Below are positions 52,234-60,370 of a stretch of 64,000 bases of DNA, one piece after another. The translations under genes and the position numbers were made by a program. Within the stretch, counting starts at the first letter, position 1. Every line of letters begins with the position of its first letter. The DNA is from Streptomyces tendae (GTDB taxonomy: Bacteria > Actinomycetota > Actinomycetes > Streptomycetales > Streptomycetaceae): assembly GCF_008632955.1 (NCBI RefSeq), contig NZ_CP043959.1:5952001-6016000 (forward strand), given 5' to 3'. The notes below the pieces were generated by a model, which did no database searches, had not been told where the DNA came from, and saw nothing but the letters and a program-made list of their open reading frames with translations.

Positions 52234-52938
52234 TCACGCGTCGGTGAGGTACGCCGAGACGACCACGTTCGCCGAGTAGGCGCCGGCCGTGCGGTCGTAG
52301 GTGCCGCCGCAGGTGATCAGCCGGAGCTCGGCGCGCCCCTCGTGGCGCGGGCCGTACGCCTGACTCGCGTCGAAGCCGTCCCGGTCGAGCACGCGGACGT
52401 CCTCGACGGTGAACTCGGCGACCGTGCCGTCCGCGCGGGCCACCCGGATCTCCTGTCCGGGCTCCAGCGTGTCCAGCCGGTGGAAGACGGCGGGCCGGGT
52501 GTCGGTGTCGACGTGCCCCACCATCAGCGCGGTGCCCACCGCGCCCGGGGTCACCCCGTCCGCGTACCAGCCGACCTCGCCCGCCCGCTCCAGCGGAGGC
52601 GGTTCCGGGGCGCCGCGCTCGTCCAGGCCCCGGGCGACGACCGGGGCACGCAACTCCAGGCCGGGGATGTCGAGGGTGAGGGGTTCGGCGGCCTTCAGCG
52701 GCCGGTGCACGGTGGGCAGGTCGACCAGCGGCGGGCGTCCGGCCGCCGCCATGTCGCCGGTGGCGGGTCCGGCCGTCCCGGCGGGCACCTCGGTCAGTCC
52801 GCGGCCCCACAGCCACAGCCCGAGCAGCAGCACCACCCAGACCGCGCCGGCGGGCAGCCTCCGCCGAACGGACCGCAGGCCCGTCCCGTTCGTCTCCACG
52901 TCCTCCTCGCCCGTCACGCGGCGCATGGTCCCGGTCAA
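52234..52938 (-). CDS. Class E/F-like sortase (transpeptidase)
   Basis: 234 residues from TTG 52938; AGGGGGA lies 5-7 bases upstream, and TTGA overlaps the previous stop. An internal ATG at 52926 is too far from the ribosome-binding site. One N-terminal helix (about 30-48, AGAVWVVLLLGLWLWG) anchors it. The sortase barrel contains VGHVDTDTRPAVFHRLD (catalytic His), ELRLITCGGTYDR (TLTC-type Cys, about residue 205) and the nearby catalytic Arg. It attaches C-terminally tagged proteins to the wall. Candidate substrates are the upstream secreted protein and the LARTG protein at 54528. Confidence 0.88.
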   Translation of the reverse strand: MTGTMRRVTGEEDVETNGTGLRSVRRRLPAGAVWVVLLLGLWLWGRGLTEVPAGTAGPATGDMAAAGRPPLVDLPTVHRPLKAAEPLTLDIPGLELRAPVVARGLDERGAPEPPPLERAGEVGWYADGVTPGAVGTALMVGHVDTDTRPAVFHRLDTLEPGQEIRVARADGTVAEFTVEDVRVLDRDGFDASQAYGPRHEGRAELRLITCGGTYDRTAGAYSANVVVSAYLTDA

Positions 52939-53522
52939 CCCGTCCCCCTGCCGCGCCGGGCCTGACGGCGGGCCCGGCGGTGGACGGTGACGGCGGCGGT
53001 CCCGGCCAGCGCCAGCGCCACCACCGTCTGCGCCGTGCCGGGCCCGTGCCTCTCACGGTCGGCGGCGACGGCGCGCGCGGTGCCGCCGCCTCCGGCGTCC
53101 ACGGGGGCCACGGGTGAGGGGTGGGTCTGCGGGGCCTGCGGCGTCTGCGGGGCCCGGTCTGCCGGGGGTGCCGGTTCGCCGGCGGGGGCGGGGCCCCGGG
53201 TGACCTTGAGGGCCGCCTTGCGTTCGGTGCCGTCGCAGGCGTACGTCACCGCGTACGTCCCCGGGGTGAGGGCGGACCGTACGCGGCTGTCGCCGGCGAG
53301 TCCGTCGCCGGTGCGGGTGAGGCGGGCGTCGGACACCAGCGCCGGGGACTGCGCGACCGCCTCGCGTGCGTCGCACCCGGTCACCCTCAGGACGATGTCA
53401 CTGCCGGGGGCGGGAGCCGCGGGGGTCACCGAGAGACCTCCGCCGTCCGCCGCCCGGGCCACCGGGCCGAGCGCGGTGACGGCCAGGACACTCGCGCAGA
53501 GAGCGAGTCGGCGCTTACCCAT
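52935..53522 (-). CDS. Secreted wall-associated hypothetical protein coupled to sortase
   Basis: 195 residues from ATG 53522, with GGAGGT six bases upstream. A Sec signal peptide ends in VARAADG (about residue 25). An Ig-like beta domain (about 30-110) includes GSDIVLRVTGCDAREAVAQS and GTYAVTYACDGTERKAALKV, with a probable Cys-Cys disulfide. A Pro/Gln-rich linker follows, then a hydrophobic helix (TVVALALAGTAAVTV) and an Arg-rich tail (about 165-195). The C-terminal membrane-plus-basic tail resembles a sorting or anchoring signal without an LPxTG. Its stop overlaps the sortase start. Confidence 0.8.
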   Translation of the reverse strand: MGKRRLALCASVLAVTALGPVARAADGGGLSVTPAAPAPGSDIVLRVTGCDAREAVAQSPALVSDARLTRTGDGLAGDSRVRSALTPGTYAVTYACDGTERKAALKVTRGPAPAGEPAPPADRAPQTPQAPQTHPSPVAPVDAGGGGTARAVAADRERHGPGTAQTVVALALAGTAAVTVHRRARRQARRGRGTG

Positions 53523-53655
53523 CGTTAACCTCCAGACACTTCGGAGGTTCCCCCGCGCGGTCCCGCCCCGCACCCCCGTACGCCCCGCACTGCGCCGAGC
53601 GGGTGAACGGGACGTGCGGGGGCGGCGTGACGAGGTCGCGCGGGAGGGCCCGCGG

Positions 53656-54435
53656 TCAGACGAGGTCGACGATGTCCGCGATGGAGTCGACGACCTTGGA
53701 GGGCCGGTACGGGAAGTTCTCCACCTGCTCCGGCCGGGTCAGCCCGGTGAGCACGAGGAACGTCTTCATGCCGGCCTCGATGCCCGCGAGCACGTCGGTG
53801 TCCATGCGGTCACCGATCATCGCGCTGCTCTCCGAGTGCGCCCCGATGGTGTTGAGCCCGGTGCGCATCATCAGCGGGTTGGGCTTCCCCGCGAAGTACG
53901 GCTGCCTGCCCGTCGCCTTGGTGATGAGCGCGGCCACGGCGCCGGTGGCCGGGAGCGGGCCCTCGGTGGAGGGGCCGGTCTCGTCGGGGTTGGTGCCGAT
54001 GAAGCGGGCGCCGGCGTTGATCAGCCGCACCGCCTTGGTCATCGCCTCGAACGAGTACGTCCGGGTCTCGCCGAGGACCACGTAGTCGGGGTCGTGGTCG
54101 GTGAGGATGTAGCCGATGTCGTGCAGCGCGGTGGTCAGCCCGGCCTCGCCGATGACGTACGCCGACCCGCCGGGCCGCTGGTCGTCGAGGAACTTGGCGG
54201 TGGCCAGGGCGGACGTCCAGATGTTCTCGATCGGCACCTCCAGGCCCAGCCGGCGCAGCCGGGCGTGCAGGTCGCGCGGGGTGTAGATCGAGTTGTTGGT
54301 GAGCACCAGGAAGGGCCGCCCGGACTCGCGCAGCTTCTTGATGAAGGAGTCGGCGCCGGGGATCGGCACACCCTCGTGGATCAGCACCCCGTCCATGTCG
54401 GTGAGCCAGGACTCGATGGGCTTGCGGTCTGCCAT
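53656..54435 (-). CDS. HAD-IIA (NagD-type) sugar phosphatase
   Basis: 259 residues. The HAD nucleophile motif is WLTDMDGVLIHEG (Asp13/Asp15), motif II FLVLTNNSIYTPRDL, Lys in YFAGKPNPLMMRTGL and motif IV MIGDRMDTDVLAGIEAG; a C2 cap domain lies between motifs II and III. The NagD group dephosphorylates small sugar phosphates or nucleotides in the cytoplasm. It is full length. It is a single gene, 91 bases after the LARTG protein gene and well separated from the secreted protein, so it is not an obvious part of the sortase cluster. Confidence 0.92.
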   Translation of the reverse strand: MADRKPIESWLTDMDGVLIHEGVPIPGADSFIKKLRESGRPFLVLTNNSIYTPRDLHARLRRLGLEVPIENIWTSALATAKFLDDQRPGGSAYVIGEAGLTTALHDIGYILTDHDPDYVVLGETRTYSFEAMTKAVRLINAGARFIGTNPDETGPSTEGPLPATGAVAALITKATGRQPYFAGKPNPLMMRTGLNTIGAHSESSAMIGDRMDTDVLAGIEAGMKTFLVLTGLTRPEQVENFPYRPSKVVDSIADIVDLV

Positions 54436-54527
54436 GTGCGGGATCTCCTGCCGTACGCGGTCCAGCGTGCGTCCCAGCCTAAACAGACCCGGATCATGAG
54501 GGAACGGGCGCTACGGGAACGGGGCGC

Positions 54528-55220
54528 TCAGCCGCGGCGCCGGCGTGCGAACAGCACGGCCAGGGCGCCGGTGAGGACGGCCCCGGCGGCGAGGACGAGG
54601 ACCTGAGGGCCGGTGCCGGTCCGAGCGAGCTCCTCGGCGAGGGAGAAGCCGTCGCGGCCGGGGGCGCCGTCGACGCGGAAGCGGTAGCCGTCGGACTGCC
54701 CGACCCAGTCGCCGTCGCCGTCCCGCCGCTGGACGACGGCGGCGGTGGCGGTGACGTGGTTCGGTACGGCGTCGGAGGTGACGGCGAGGCGCACCTTCAC
54801 GGTGAGGGTGGCGCGGGGGCCGACGGTGAACCCGGGGAACCGCTCCCCGTCGTCGGCGAAGGCCCCGACGAGTTCGTCCGCGTCGGTCGCCTCGAACCGC
54901 ACGGGGTGCGGCCGGCCGGCGGGGTCGTAGAACTCCAGCCGGGGCTGGGAGGGCTTGAGTTTCCGCTCCTCGTCGACGAGCACGACGACGGGGTGCACGC
55001 CGGTGCAGGTACGCCCGGTGGTGTTGCTCAGCTCCAGCTCCCACCCCCCGAACCCACCCCCGGCGTCGTACGCCTCGGGCCCGCCCCGGATGTGTGCGGT
55101 GAGCGGGAAGCCGCGGTCCCCCGCGCCCGCACAGCTGGGAAGCCCCACCTGCTCCACACCCCCGGCCCCGGCCCCCCACACCACGACGCCCGCAACGACA
55201 CCCAGCACCACGTATCCCAT
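54528..55220 (-). CDS. Sortase-anchored surface protein with LARTG signal
   Basis: 230 residues from ATG 55220. A hydrophobic N-terminus (MGYVVLGVVAGVVVWGAGAG) acts as signal peptide. The exported part is beta-rich with several paired motifs (GGWELELSNTTGRTCTGVHP, RATLTVKVRLAV, GDWVGQSDGYRFRVDG). The C-terminus has the sorting tripartite signal: LARTG (about residue 200), a hydrophobic helix (PQVLVLAAGAVLTGALAVLF) and RRRR. It is therefore a likely sortase substrate. A longer upstream start at 55304 is possible but less hydrophobic. Function is unknown. Confidence 0.82.
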   Translation of the reverse strand: MGYVVLGVVAGVVVWGAGAGGVEQVGLPSCAGAGDRGFPLTAHIRGGPEAYDAGGGFGGWELELSNTTGRTCTGVHPVVVLVDEERKLKPSQPRLEFYDPAGRPHPVRFEATDADELVGAFADDGERFPGFTVGPRATLTVKVRLAVTSDAVPNHVTATAAVVQRRDGDGDWVGQSDGYRFRVDGAPGRDGFSLAEELARTGTGPQVLVLAAGAVLTGALAVLFARRRRG

Positions 55221-55353
55221 AACGGCCCAATCTCCCCCGAACCCCCAGGCGGTGCCACCGCGATCCAGGTCCCCGCGCGATCCGCACGCACCCGCACCGC
55301 GCACCTACCAAGTCACCGGGACCGAACACCCCCACCCGCGCCCGCCCGCGCAG

Positions 55354-56497
55354 CTACCCGTCCTGCCCGAACACCGGCGCCAGCACCAACTCCGCCGCCC
55401 CCTCCGCGACCCCCTCCCCTCCCCGGGACGACCCGCACCGGCACACCCTCCTCCCCCGTCCTCCGCGCCCGCGCCTCCAGCACCGCCCGCACCCCCCTCA
55501 CGAACGGCTCCGGATCCCCTCCACCGTCCGCCCGCCCAGCAGCACCCGGTCGATGTCCAGCAGCCCCACCAGATTCGCCGCCCCGGTCCCCAGCACCCGC
55601 GCCGCCTCCGCCGTCTCCCCCCGCGCCACGGCCGCCAGGCACAACGCCTCCACGCACCCCGGTCCCGCACCCGCACGGCGGCCCGTCCAACTGCACCACC
55701 TGGTGCCCGAACTCCCCTGCCCCGGTCCGCGGCCCCCGGTGCACGCTCCCGCCGATCACCAGCCCGGCCCCCAGCCCCGTACCGAGGTGCAGATAGGCGA
55801 ACGAGCCGCCCTCGCCCCCGACCGCCAGCCGGAGCGCCACCGCGTTGGTGTCCTTGTCCACGACGACGGGCACCGCCCCCAGCCGCTCGGACAGGGAGTC
55901 GCGCAGCGGAAACCCGTCCCACTCGGGGAACCCCGTCACCCGGTGCAGCACCCCCCGCCGATGGTCGAGCGGCCCGGGCAGAGCGACGCCCACGCCCAGC
56001 AGGGACCCCCCGGGGCCGCGCTCCGGAACCTCCGCCGCCAGTTCCTCCACCGCCGACGCGACCCGCCCCAGTACGGCCTCCGCACCGGCCCCCAGATCCA
56101 GCGGCGCATGCCGTCGCGCCACCACCGTCCCGTCGAGGTCGGCCAGCACGGCCCGCAGTTCGTCACGGTCCAGGTGCACGCCCACCGCGTGCCCGGCCTC
56201 CGGCACCAGCCGCAGCACCGTGCGTGGCTTGCCGCCCGTGGACGCGCGGCGCCCGGCCTCGGCGGCGAGGCCCTCCTCACGCAGCCGGGCGGTTATCTTG
56301 CTGACCGCCTGCGGGGTGAGCCCGGTGCGCTCGGCGAGCTCCAGCCGGCTGATGCCCTCCGCCCCCGCCGTGCGCAGCAGGTCGAGCACGAGCGCGGTGT
56401 TGTGGCTGCGCAGGGCGAGCAGGTTGACCCCGCCGTTCGCCCCGCGCGTCCCTGACCCGTTCGCGCCCCGCAGGCCGGCGCCGTACGTCCTGTTCAC
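55354..56497 (-). pseudogene. ROK-family transcriptional regulator with three apparent frameshifts
   Basis: From GTG 56497 the protein reads an HTH (SRLELAERTGLTPQAVSKIT), ROK sugar-kinase-like domain with ATP-site region and the Zn-site Cys CGCG near 55675. There the frame breaks: CVEALCLAAVARGETAEAAR continues in another frame from 55657-55665; the frame is restored at 55515-55524 before DPEPFVRGVRAVLEARARRT, and is lost again near 55410-55420 before VAEGAAELVLAPVFGQDG and stop 55354. All three breaks lie at runs of G/C, so they could be sequencing indels or real decay. Intact, it would repress the divergent oxidoreductase through the operator at 56523. Confidence 0.8.
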
Positions 56498-56522
56498 CCG
56501 CCCATTGTGGCTCGCCCTTGCA

Positions 56523-56545
56523 CTTTGGCAACAGCGTTGCGAAAG
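56523..56545. promoter_or_regulatory. Operator of the ROK regulator / oxidoreductase divergon
   Basis: An inverted repeat of CTTTGGCAAC (56523-56532) and GTTGCGAAAG (56536-56545) with one mismatch, spaced by AGC. It ends seven bases before the oxidoreductase ATG, within the divergent promoter, and is a likely binding site for the ROK protein. Confidence 0.75.
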
Positions 56546-56552
56546 TAGGACC

Positions 56553-57629
56553 ATGACTGGCACTCCCCTCCGCGTCGGCCTCGTGGGCTACGGCCTCGCG
56601 GGTTCCGTGTTCCACGCCCCGCTGATCACCGCGACCCAGGGCCTCGCGCTCGACACGGTCGTCACCTCGAACCCCGAGCGTCAGGCGCAGGCCCGCGCCG
56701 CTTCCCCGGACGTGACGGTCGCCGCCTCGGCGGACGAGCTGTGGGCCCGCGCCGGCGAGCTGGACCTGATCGTCGTCGCGTCCCCGAACCGGACGCACGT
56801 CCCGATCGCCACCGCCGCCCTCGAGGCCGGTCTGCCGGTCGTCGTGGACAAGCCCGTCGCGGGCACGGCGGCCGAGGCCCGCACGCTCGCCGCCCTCGCC
56901 GAGAAGCGCGGCCTGCTCCTGTCCGTGTTCCAGAACCGCCGCTGGGACAACGACTTCCTCACCCTGCGCCGGCTGATCGCGGACGGCGAGCTCGGCGAGG
57001 TGTACCGCTTCGAGTCCCGTTTCGAGCGCTGGCGCCCGCAGCTCAAGGGCGGCTGGCGGGAGTCCGGCGACCCGGCGGAGGTCGGCGGTCTGCTGTACGA
57101 CCTCGGCAGCCACGTCGTCGACCAGGCCCTGGTCCTCTTCGGCCCGGTGACCTCCGTGTACGCCGAGACGGACGTCCGCCGCGAGGGCGCGCGGACCGAC
57201 GACGACACGTTCCTGGCGCTGACCCACGAGAGCGGGGTCCGCTCGCACCTGTACGTCTCCGCGACCACCGCGCAGCTCGGCCCGCGCTTCCGCGTACTCG
57301 GCTCGAAGGCCGGTTACGTCAAGCACGGCCTCGACCCCCAGGAGGCGGCCCTGCGTGACGGCCTGCGCCCGGGCGCCGACGACACCGAGTGGGGCACGGA
57401 GCCGGAGGAGCTGTGGGGCCGCGTCGGCGCCGGCGAGTCCCCGGTGACCGGCGGCGGCAGCCCCGTACGGACGCTGCCGGGCGACTACCCCGCCTACTAC
57501 GCGGCCGTGGCACGGGCGTTGCTCGCCGACGGCCCCAACCCGGTGACCGCGCTGGAGGCGGCGGCCGCCCTCGACGTCCTTGAGGCGGCGCGCCGTTCGG
57601 CCGCCGAGAAGGTGACGGTGACCCTGTGA
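56553..57629 (+). CDS. Gfo/Idh/MocA-family oxidoreductase
   Basis: 358 residues from ATG 56553. The Rossmann NAD(P) motif is VGLVGYGLAGSVFHAPLITA (residues 7-26). The catalytic Lys is in LPVVVDKPVAGTAAEA (EKP-like), and the substrate domain has YDLGSHVVDQALVLFGPVTS and FRVLGSKAGYVKHGLDPQEA. Such enzymes oxidise or reduce sugars and inositols. It is divergent from the ROK regulator and coupled by a GTGA overlap to the UPF0303 gene. The operator before it suggests induction by a sugar ligand; the specific substrate is unknown. Confidence 0.92.
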   Translation: MTGTPLRVGLVGYGLAGSVFHAPLITATQGLALDTVVTSNPERQAQARAASPDVTVAASADELWARAGELDLIVVASPNRTHVPIATAALEAGLPVVVDKPVAGTAAEARTLAALAEKRGLLLSVFQNRRWDNDFLTLRRLIADGELGEVYRFESRFERWRPQLKGGWRESGDPAEVGGLLYDLGSHVVDQALVLFGPVTSVYAETDVRREGARTDDDTFLALTHESGVRSHLYVSATTAQLGPRFRVLGSKAGYVKHGLDPQEAALRDGLRPGADDTEWGTEPEELWGRVGAGESPVTGGGSPVRTLPGDYPAYYAAVARALLADGPNPVTALEAAAALDVLEAARRSAAEKVTVTL

Positions 57630-58117
57630 CCACCCCGAAGCAGTCCCCCGAGCTCACGCCCACCCTGGAGGAGCTGGAGGCGCAGGAACGGCGCCTGGTG
57701 TTCCGGCAGTTCACCCACGAGGACGCCTGGGCGCTCGGCTCCCTGCTGGTGGAGCTGGCGCGCGAGCGGCAGGCGCCGGTCGCGGTCGACATCCACCGCG
57801 CGGGGCAGCAGCTCTTCCACGCCGCGCTGCCGGGCTCCACGCCCGACAACGACGCGTGGATCGCCCGCAAGCGCCGGGTGGTGGAGCGTTACGGCTCCGC
57901 GTCGTACCTGGTGGGCGCGCGGTTCCGGGCGAAGGGCACGACGTTCGAGGAGTCGTCCCGCCTCGACCCGGACACCTACGCGGCCCACGGCGGCTCCTTC
58001 CCGGTCACCGTCGAGGGCGCCGGCGTCATCGGCGCGGTGACGGTCTCGGGCCTGCCCCAACTCCAGGACCATCGCCTGGTGGTGGAGGCGCTGGAGCACT
58101 TCCTGTCACGGGCGTAG
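57626..58117 (+). CDS. UPF0303 / GlcG-HbpS-like heme-degrading-domain protein
   Basis: 163 residues from GTG 57626, overlapping the oxidoreductase stop as GTGA. It has a single GlcG/HbpS-type alpha-beta domain: ALGSLLVELARERQAPVAVD, IHRAGQQLFHAALPGSTPDN, WIARKRRVVERYGSASYLVG and FPVTVEGAGVIGAVTVSGLP, the last being the conserved Gly-rich strand-turn. Some relatives bind heme or cobalamin. There is no signal peptide. Co-expression with the oxidoreductase suggests a role in the same pathway, but no reaction is assigned. Confidence 0.85.
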   Translation: MTTPKQSPELTPTLEELEAQERRLVFRQFTHEDAWALGSLLVELARERQAPVAVDIHRAGQQLFHAALPGSTPDNDAWIARKRRVVERYGSASYLVGARFRAKGTTFEESSRLDPDTYAAHGGSFPVTVEGAGVIGAVTVSGLPQLQDHRLVVEALEHFLSRA

Positions 58118-58123
58118 CCCGGG

Positions 58124-58702
58124 TCACCCGACCAGGAGGAGTACGAGGACAACGAGGACCGCGACCGCCGCCACCGCCAGGGCGGCCTTCCTGCGGCCCT
58201 CGTCCGACACCCGCTGGCAGACGGCGAGTTGACCGGTCAGGTCCCTGAAGAGGTAGTACTCCCTGTTGCCCCCGCCGGGTGGCCGGGCCCGGACGACGGT
58301 GAGACGGTTGATCACGACCGTGCGGTCCTGCTCTCCCTTGACGTGCCGCAGGGGCCTTTCGAGCGCGGCGCGGTGGTCGGCGGAGAGGTCGTCGGGGAGC
58401 GGGTCGCCGGAGCCGAGCCGGCTCTTGTGCCACGCACCCGCTCCCAGGTCCGCCGCCACCCGCCGGGGCCACGGGTCGGGGTACTCGGCCTTCTCGGTGC
58501 GCGCGGTCCAGGTGATCCGCCCGGCCGTCCAGGACGTCAGCTTCCCCTTCCCACGGCAGGTTTCGCAGGTGACGGTCCCAGTCGCACGGCAGGGCGTGCA
58601 AGGGATGCGTCCCTTCCCGCCGCAGCTCTCGCACCGGACCCTCCCCCAGCCCTGGCAGCCGGCGCACGCGCTGTCGGGTGTGCGGCAGGCCGCGCAGGTC
58701 AC
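58124..58702 (-). CDS. CxxCxGxG zinc-finger membrane protein (second of a coupled pair)
   Basis: 192 residues from GTG 58702, whose GTGA overlaps the stop of the preceding gene. The N-terminus has repeated DnaJ-like zinc-binding motifs: CAACRTPDSACAGCQGWGRV, CESCGGKGRIPCTPCRATG and CETCRGKGK. A charged middle follows, and a C-terminal helix (ALAVAAVAVLVVLVLLLVG) anchors it. The upstream gene ends with more Cys motifs in another frame, so the two could be one frameshifted protein. Function is unknown; these fingers usually bind zinc and client proteins. Confidence 0.72.
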   Translation of the reverse strand: MTCAACRTPDSACAGCQGWGRVRCESCGGKGRIPCTPCRATGTVTCETCRGKGKLTSWTAGRITWTARTEKAEYPDPWPRRVAADLGAGAWHKSRLGSGDPLPDDLSADHRAALERPLRHVKGEQDRTVVINRLTVVRARPPGGGNREYYLFRDLTGQLAVCQRVSDEGRRKAALAVAAVAVLVVLVLLLVG

Positions 58703-59199
58703 CCGCTCATCAGGGCGGGCCGCCGCGCCTTCGGCGGCCGGCCCGGGGTGGCGGGCAGCCCACCGTGCTTGAGATACTGGGCGCACGGAGTGACCCCCTC
58801 GCACACCGGGCACGGCCGAGCCGGCTCGCACGACCGGTAGGTCACGCCCTTGCAGTCTGGGCACTGCTGCCGGCCGTTGCCGCAGCCGCACGACCGGCCG
58901 TTCACCGTGCCGCGCTTGACCAGCTCCACCGGCTTGTGGAGAGGCTTGTCGCGCGGGCCGAGTTCGTAGTCCCGCAGGACCTCGTAGAGCGGCCGGTCGG
59001 CGAGGTCGACGTCCCCCGGCTCGTGCCGCGTCGACTCGGTGCGCTCCTCGATGTGCCGGGTGACCGAGGCCTGGAGGAGGTGCAGTCGGGTGAGGGAGAA
59101 GTCCGCCGCCGTCAGGGGCCGCCTGCCCTGACGGCGCGCCAGATGCGCGTCGAGTCTCGCGCGCACCTCGTCGTCGGACGGATCGTCGGTCACCGCCAC
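58699..59199 (-). CDS. Small protein with CxxC zinc motifs (first of a coupled pair)
   Basis: 166 residues from GTG 59199, chosen because GGGGGGA lies nine bases upstream; GTG 59208 is too close to it. The first ~100 residues are helical and charged (ARLDAHLARRQGRRPLTAAD). The C-terminal part carries CGCGNGRQQCPDCKGVTYRS and CPVCEGVTPC zinc motifs and ends KARRPALMSG. The stop overlaps the next gene's start as GTGA, giving strict coupling. Together the two encode a split DnaJ-type zinc-finger protein; a frameshift within one gene is the alternative. Confidence 0.7.
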   Translation of the reverse strand: MAVTDDPSDDEVRARLDAHLARRQGRRPLTAADFSLTRLHLLQASVTRHIEERTESTRHEPGDVDLADRPLYEVLRDYELGPRDKPLHKPVELVKRGTVNGRSCGCGNGRQQCPDCKGVTYRSCEPARPCPVCEGVTPCAQYLKHGGLPATPGRPPKARRPALMSG

Positions 59200-59354
59200 G
59201 CAGCTCACTCCCCCCGGATCGCGCCCCGCCCCGCCCGTAGCCGGTGCGGACCGGCGTCGAGCGGCACCAGTGTGACGGGACGGGGCCCGCCGGGGAAGGG
59301 CGCGTACGCCGGGTCACGGCGGGAAAGCCCCGCGGGCCCGCGCCCTCACGCCCC

Positions 59355-60212
59355 CTACGCCCGCGCCAGCACCTGCCGTTGCCGGCCCAGCCCCGTGACC
59401 TCCAGTTCGACCACGTCGCCCGCCCTCAGGTACGGCTTCGGCTCGGGCCGGCCCATCGCCACCCCGGCCGGGGTGCCGGTGTTGATGACGTCGCCCGGGT
59501 ACAGGGTCATGAACTGGCTGACGTACCGCACGACCTCACCGACGGGGAAGATCTGCTCCGCCGTCGTACCGTCCTGCTTCAGCTCGCCGTTGACCCACAG
59601 CCGCAGGGACAGGGCCTGCGGGTCGGGCACCTCGTCGGCGGTGACCAGCCACGGGCCGAGCGGGTTGAACGTCTCGCAGTTCTTGCCCTTGTCCCAGGTG
59701 CCGCCCCGCTCGATCTGGAACTCCCGCTCGGAGACGTCGTGGGCGACGGCGTACCCGGCGACGTGCGCGAGTCCCGCCTCGGCCGACTCCAGGTACCGCG
59801 CGGTGCGTCCGACCACGACCGCCAGCTCGACCTCCCAGTCGGTCTTCACGGACCCGCGCGGGATCAGCACCGTGTCGTCCGGGCCGACGACCGTGTCCGG
59901 TGTCTTGAAGAAGATCACCGGCTCGGCGGGCGGCTCGGCGCCGGTCTCGCGGGCGTGGTCGTGGTAGTTCAGCCCGATGCACACGATCTTGCCGATCCGC
60001 GCGAGCGGCGGCCCGATCCGCGGCGCCGCCCCGTCCAGCACGGGCAGGGCGCCGACGTCGGCGGCGGCCCTGATCCGGCCGAGGGCCTCCGCGTCGGCCA
60101 GCAGCGTCCCGTCGATGTCGGCGACGAGTCCCGTCAGGTCGCGCAGGGCGCCGCCGGCGTCGAGCAGCGCGGGCCGCTCCTGCCCCGGTGTACCGACTCG
60201 CAGCAGCTTCAT
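59355..60212 (-). CDS. Fumarylacetoacetate hydrolase (FAH) family protein
   Basis: 285 residues from ATG 60212 (MKLLRVGTPGQERPAL), with GGGAGA upstream. The catalytic FAH fold shows IGKIVCIGLNYHDHARETGA (about residue 70), FFKTPDTVVGPDD, DWEVELAVVVGR with metal-binding acidic residues, and GDVINTGTPAGVAMG at the end of the barrel. The family includes fumarylpyruvate hydrolases, 2-keto-3-deoxy-acid hydratases and oxaloacetate decarboxylases; the specific reaction cannot be fixed. It is monocistronic in appearance. Confidence 0.92.
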   Translation of the reverse strand: MKLLRVGTPGQERPALLDAGGALRDLTGLVADIDGTLLADAEALGRIRAAADVGALPVLDGAAPRIGPPLARIGKIVCIGLNYHDHARETGAEPPAEPVIFFKTPDTVVGPDDTVLIPRGSVKTDWEVELAVVVGRTARYLESAEAGLAHVAGYAVAHDVSEREFQIERGGTWDKGKNCETFNPLGPWLVTADEVPDPQALSLRLWVNGELKQDGTTAEQIFPVGEVVRYVSQFMTLYPGDVINTGTPAGVAMGRPEPKPYLRAGDVVELEVTGLGRQRQVLARA

Positions 60213-60370
60213 GGTCACGTCTCCCTCACTCGCGGGCGCCCGCCCGACGGGACGACCGGTGCGGCGGGCGCGGCCGTCGGAGGACCGGCCGATCCTCCAG
60301 GCCGGGCGCTCCACTCCGCAAGACCCGGTTCACGTACTGGACCGCGCCCGTGCCGTCGCCGCCGCGTGGG

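Noticed and set aside
51434..52279. Plus-strand open frames over the GH6 5' end and intergenic region
   Set aside because: They run antisense to the lipoprotein gene and through a palindrome, with no start signal or domain.
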